Shown here one piece after another: positions 22,955 to 25,648 of a stretch of DNA of 25,648 nt. The stretch comes from an uncultured Collinsella sp. Its GTDB lineage: Bacteria > Actinomycetota > Coriobacteriia > Coriobacteriales > Coriobacteriaceae. The position numbers and the translations under genes were made by a program. The DNA is taken from the NCBI GenBank assembly GCA_900542275.1, contig UQMW01000034.1, positions 1 to 25,648 on the forward strand, given 5' to 3'. Numbering within the stretch: the stretch's first letter is position 1; the number at the start of each line of letters is the position of its first letter. The notes under the pieces are model-generated. The model was not told where the DNA came from. It worked only from the letters and a program-made list of their open reading frames with translations, and did no database searches.

Positions 22955-23494
22955 CTAGTAGTTCACCACCCGCTCCTCAAAGTACGCCTTCGGGTGGTTG
23001 CACACCGGGCACACCTCAGGCGCCTCGGCACCAACGTGCAGGTGCCCGCAGTTCAGGCACTTCCACACCTTCACGCCCTCACGCTCAAACACCTCGCCCG
23101 ACTCGATGCGCTCGACGAGTTTGTTGTAGCGCTCCTCGTGGGCCTTCTCGACGGCGGCGACGCCACGGAACTTCTCGGCGATCTCGGCAAAACCCTCCTC
23201 CTCGGCGGTCTTGGCGAACTCGTCGTACATCGTGGTCCACTCGTAGTTCTCGCCCGCAGCGGCATCACGCAGATTGTCCAGGGTATCGGGGACGGCGCCG
23301 TCGTGCAGATACTTAAACCACAGCTTGGCGTGCTCGGACTCGTTGCCCGCCGTCTCGGCAAAGATATTCGAGATCTGAACGTAGCCGTCCTTTTTGGCCT
23401 TGGAGGCATAGTAGCGATACTTGGTGTGTGCCTGGGACTCACCGGCAAGAGCGGTCTCGAGGTTCTTCTTGGTTTGGGAATTCTCAAAATCCAT
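22955..23494 (-). CDS. rbr: Rubrerythrin
   Basis: A 179-residue non-haem di-iron protein that reduces hydrogen peroxide to water in anaerobes and microaerophiles. Residues ~1-135 are the four-helix ferritin-like domain, with iron ligands expected in ALAGESQAH (Glu19), GNESEH (Glu52, His55) and EKAHEER (Glu116, His119). Residues ~140-179 are the rubredoxin-like domain with C146-x2-C149 and C162-x2-C165 for the electron-transfer iron. All ligands are present and the order and length match classical rubrerythrin. The ATG at 23492-23494 is chosen because GGGAAG lies upstream; a start at 23512 is less well placed. It is flanked upstream by a MutY-like glycosylase and an Rrf2 regulator, which fits an oxidative-stress role. 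Confidence 0.95.
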   Translation of the reverse strand: MDFENSQTKKNLETALAGESQAHTKYRYYASKAKKDGYVQISNIFAETAGNESEHAKLWFKYLHDGAVPDTLDNLRDAAAGENYEWTTMYDEFAKTAEEEGFAEIAEKFRGVAAVEKAHEERYNKLVERIESGEVFEREGVKVWKCLNCGHLHVGAEAPEVCPVCNHPKAYFEERVVNY

Positions 23495-23608
23495 AGGTGT
23501 ACTTCCCTTCAACGCATGCCGCCCGTAGGCTTCGAGCGGCCTCGTCTTTAGGATGCCCTCATGCCGAGAATTTAAACCTTACAATCCCGTTCTTCAGATT
23601 TGAGCGGG

Positions 23609-24514
23609 CTACACGCTCAACCAACGATCGTCCTCGGCTCGGCAAAAGCCCTCGCGCTCCAAGTCAGCTAGAATGCCCGCGATCAAGTCGCACTCGACCG
23701 GCCCGCGACCGGCTGCCGTCTCCATCTCGTTAACGCCTGCAACGGCTTCATCGAGCGTAATGCCTGCCGGCTGCCCATCGCGCGCCGCCAGCAGCATGCG
23801 CACAATGTGGGCGCGCTTTTGGCGACGCGAGCCCTCAAACTTTGATTGACGGCTATAGCCCGCCGAGCGCCTGGACGGATTGGGCAACGTCTTTTTTAGA
23901 TATGCGCCGTAATCTAGCAACGCGTAATACCACGCGCGCGGCGTGTCGGCATCATCGAGCGGCACGGCAAAGGGTGCGATCTCGTCCGCCGCCGTGCCGG
24001 GGGCTGCCGGACAGGCGGCCTGAATCAGCGGCACCAGCTCGCGATCGGGGACAGCCGGCACATCGGGAAAGAAATGATGCAGAAAGACCGTGCGCACGTT
24101 GGTCTCCAGATACACACCCGGAAGATCAAACGCAAACGCACGGATGCCCTGCGCCGTCGCCGGGCCAATACCGGGCAGCGCGACCAGATCGCGCGTCTCG
24201 CGCGGAAACTCCCCATCCCAGTCCTCCACAACGCACTGCGCGGCCCTATGGAGCGCCAGAGCGCGTCGGTTGTAGCCCATCCCCTGCCAAGCGTCCAAAA
24301 CATCGGAAGGAGCGGCCTGAGCGAGCGCCTGAATGGTCGGAAAGCGATCGAGCCACGCCGGCATGCGCGTCTCCACGCGCGGCACCTGCGTCTGTTGCAG
24401 CATGACCTCGGAAAGCCAGATGATATACGGGTCGCGCGTGCGGCGCCACGGAAGGTCGCGATAACGCAGGACCCCTTCCGAACGAATCATCGAACGAAAG
24501 GGGTCCTGAATCAT
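23609..24514 (-). CDS. mutY: MutY-like A/G-specific adenine glycosylase lacking the Fe-S cluster
   Basis: A 301-residue HhH-GPD DNA glycosylase. The N-terminus is MutY-like: DLPWRRTRDPYIIWLSEVML with the catalytic Glu36 and QQTQV. The helix-hairpin-helix is LPGIGPATAQGI (113-124). At the position of the catalytic Asp (LDGNVKRV in E. coli MutY) it reads LETNVRTV, with Glu137. The four cluster-binding cysteines seen in Nth and MutY are absent; instead the region reads DYGAYLKKTLPNPSRRSAGY, as in the known MutY clade without an Fe-S cluster. No Nudix-like 8-oxoguanine recognition domain is clear at the C-terminus; ~70 residues of winged-helix-like sequence follow. The ATG at 24512-24514 has AAGGAG seven bases upstream. 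It lies 21 bases after the Rrf2 stop, so the two form an operon. Confidence 0.85.
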   Translation of the reverse strand: MIQDPFRSMIRSEGVLRYRDLPWRRTRDPYIIWLSEVMLQQTQVPRVETRMPAWLDRFPTIQALAQAAPSDVLDAWQGMGYNRRALALHRAAQCVVEDWDGEFPRETRDLVALPGIGPATAQGIRAFAFDLPGVYLETNVRTVFLHHFFPDVPAVPDRELVPLIQAACPAAPGTAADEIAPFAVPLDDADTPRAWYYALLDYGAYLKKTLPNPSRRSAGYSRQSKFEGSRRQKRAHIVRMLLAARDGQPAGITLDEAVAGVNEMETAAGRGPVECDLIAGILADLEREGFCRAEDDRWLSV

Positions 24515-24535
24515 GGCAATGCTCCTTATGCTGCG

Positions 24536-25021
24536 CTATTCCTCCCGGCAAGCGCACGCGCAGGTGGCGTACTCGGGAAACGCATCGCGGTCGGCGAACT
24601 TGGGATCAACAGCCGGGAACTGGCGGTGAGCGACGATATCGCCGAGCGAAACGGAATCGAGGTAGTCGCGCATCAACGCCTGAGCTCCGGCCCACAGGGG
24701 ATGATAGCAGCACGCGCCCATGCGCGCACAGTCACCATCGGGCGCGGTGCAATCGTTCATAACCATAGGACCCTGAACGGCCTCGACGACTTGGCGGATA
24801 GTAACGTCGTCCGGACTGACCTTGAGACGCATGCCACCGTGGACGCCACGCAGGCTCTCCACAATACCGGCCTGGACCAAACCGTGCTGAATCGAGCGGG
24901 CAAACGAATACGGGACATTGACCTCTTCGGCAGCGGTGCGAACAGAAAGCAAGCACTCCGGATCCTCGGCAAGCATCGCCAGCATACGAAGGGCGTAATC
25001 AGTCTTCCTCGATATGTCCAT
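24536..25021 (-). CDS. Rrf2-family transcriptional regulator with IscR-like cysteines
   Basis: A 161-residue winged-helix regulator of the Rrf2/IscR/NsrR family. Residues ~1-75 are the DNA-binding domain (MDISRKTDYALRMLAML, then SLRGVHGGMRLKVSPDDVTI). Residues ~80-92 lead into the effector loop with C91-x6-C98-x5-C104 followed by C105, close to the three-cysteine cluster motif of IscR and NsrR. Two or three further cysteines end the protein (CACAC at 154-158), which is unusual. An iron-sulfur sensor of iron, peroxide or nitric oxide is likely. The ATG at 25019-25021 is preceded by AAAGGGG. A dyad GGATATCC-N12-GGATATCC (25099-25126) lies 78 bases upstream and may be its own operator. It is co-transcribed with the MutY-like gene. 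Confidence 0.88.
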   Translation of the reverse strand: MDISRKTDYALRMLAMLAEDPECLLSVRTAAEEVNVPYSFARSIQHGLVQAGIVESLRGVHGGMRLKVSPDDVTIRQVVEAVQGPMVMNDCTAPDGDCARMGACCYHPLWAGAQALMRDYLDSVSLGDIVAHRQFPAVDPKFADRDAFPEYATCACACREE

Positions 25022-25098
25022 TTTTCCCCTTTCAAGGAATACGAACAGCTCGAACGAGCTCCGGGGCCGAGCTTGTGTCGAGACGCTAAATGACCGCA

Positions 25099-25126
25099 GG
25101 ATATCCAAATAGTAAATCGGATATCC
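25099..25126. promoter_or_regulatory. Candidate Rrf2 operator, GGATATCC dyad
   Basis: Two copies of the self-complementary octamer GGATATCC (25099-25106 and 25119-25126) are separated by 12 bases of A/T-rich sequence. Placed between the likely Rrf2 promoter and its start codon, this is where an autoregulating Rrf2 protein would bind. The role is inferred from position. Confidence 0.45.
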
Positions 25127-25345
25127 ACTGAGCGCCGCGCTTGGAGCGAAATGCATCAAATGCGGCCTACAGTGCAATTTAGTATAACCTAACCCCCTGT
25201 CTCGTTGAACAGGTGTTGCGCAACAAAGCTGTTGTTCAGACAAATATACTTATTAGATTTTACTTGCGTTCCCGAAGGCGCGGGGATTCTGGGCGAAGAT
25301 GCGCCGGGGCGATCGTTCTATCGAAACAAAGTGCATCAAACGCAA

Positions 25346-25371
25346 AAAGCCACGTCCGAAGACGTGGCTTT
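25346..25371 (-). terminator. Intrinsic terminator of tRNA-Asp
   Basis: A perfect 11-bp stem AAAGCCACGTC/GACGTGGCTTT with a CGAA tetraloop on the plus strand (UUCG on the minus-strand RNA) is followed by a T-run on the minus strand. It lies nine bases past the CCA end of the tRNA. Confidence 0.85.
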
Positions 25372-25379
25372 AATTGCGT

Positions 25380-25457
<78 letters not shown>

Positions 25458-25503
25458 AGGCAGGCGTTCGCGTTTGTTTCCGCTCGCGTGCGCTGCGGGG
25501 ATT

Positions 25504-25533
25504 AGTATACACAGAAGTCTGTCCGGCGCGCAA
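25504..25533 (-). promoter_or_regulatory. Likely promoter of tRNA-Asp
   Basis: On the minus strand a -10 box TATACT (complement of 25504-25509) is preceded by TTGCGC (complement of 25528-25533) with an 18-base spacer. Transcription would start about 40 bases before the tRNA 5' end. Confidence 0.5.
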
Positions 25534-25648
25534 CAACTTTTTTGAAAAAATTTTTCGGGGCCATCCGGGAGGGTCTCCGGGGCTGAGGGCGGGGGTTAAG
25601 TTTGCTGCTCTACAGTCCTGCGCAAGACGGAAAGCACATTAAGTGCTT

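Larger units (their letters stand above)
25022..25379. other. 358-bp region between Rrf2 and tRNA-Asp
   Basis: No coding gene is seen. It holds the Rrf2 dyad (25099-25126), a minus-strand -10 candidate TATACT (complement of 25181-25186) that would give the Rrf2 gene a leader of about 150 bases, a 12-base palindrome TGTTGCGCAACA (25213-25224) of unknown meaning, and the tRNA terminator (25346-25371). Confidence 0.5.

Noticed and set aside
25551..25592. G/C-rich hairpin with an A/T run near the right window edge as a terminator of an upstream gene
   Set aside because: The stem is weak and bulged, the T-run is too far from it, and the gene it would end lies outside the window.

Overview
The window is a high-GC, low-redundancy stretch of a bacterial chromosome in which every recognisable gene but one is read on the minus strand. 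Gene content and style suggest a gut actinobacterium of the Coriobacteriia, most likely Collinsella or a close relative: a mannose-family PTS with two FrlB/Gfr-type deglycases, a rubrerythrin, Shine-Dalgarno-led genes, and intergenic palindromes that recur. The genus is an inference from gene content; no rRNA or typing marker is present.

Region 1 (1-10,345) is an accessory sugar-amine locus. In order of transcription on the minus strand it holds a SIS-domain deglycase (8389-9381), an EamA-type transporter (7013-8095), a PTS IIA-IIB fusion, IIC and IID (4231-6832), a second SIS deglycase (3056-4039), a HAD phosphatase (2266-2895), a YitT membrane protein (903-1910) and a GntR/UTRA regulator (79-798). 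A second GntR/UTRA regulator (9587-10309, plus strand) diverges from the first deglycase. The set matches the Gfr (fructoselysine/glucoselysine) logic: a mannose-family PTS imports and phosphorylates an Amadori-type compound, and SIS deglycases split the 6-phosphate into glucose-6-phosphate and an amine or amino acid. Both deglycases keep a Glu and a His 16 residues apart, as in the related FraB/FrlB enzymes. Two different operator-like motifs divide the locus: ACGT-N5-ACGT upstream of GntR1, IIA-IIB and EamA, and ATACANGTT direct repeats in the divergent SIS/GntR2 promoter region.

Region 2 (10,331-21,350) looks like ordinary chromosome: a GNAT acetyltransferase, an L-threonine aldolase-type PLP enzyme, a PAP2 phosphatase, the transcription-repair coupling factor Mfd, endonuclease III, an ABC exporter, RmuC and a small single-pass membrane protein. 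DNA repair and recombination genes (mfd, nth, rmuC) cluster here.

Region 3 (21,351-25,648) holds an unknown membrane protein, rubrerythrin, a MutY-like glycosylase lacking the iron-sulfur cysteines, an Rrf2 regulator with IscR-like cysteines, and tRNA-Asp(GUC). The theme is oxidative stress.

The most unusual content is intergenic. Several structured repeats recur or show compensating base changes: two long palindromes with an almost identical loop but different, still paired stems (21904-21989 and 22853-22930), each followed by a near-identical terminator; a palindrome plus GGTA-capped hairpin at the 3' end of two unrelated genes (1-73 and 8250-8389); a 194-bp element with 29-bp inverted ends (21633-21826); a nested 124-bp palindrome (2048-2171); and a 36-bp repeat (2910-2945 and 10308-10345) that provides a stop codon for a gene. 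No CRISPR array, insertion sequence, prophage or rRNA was seen.
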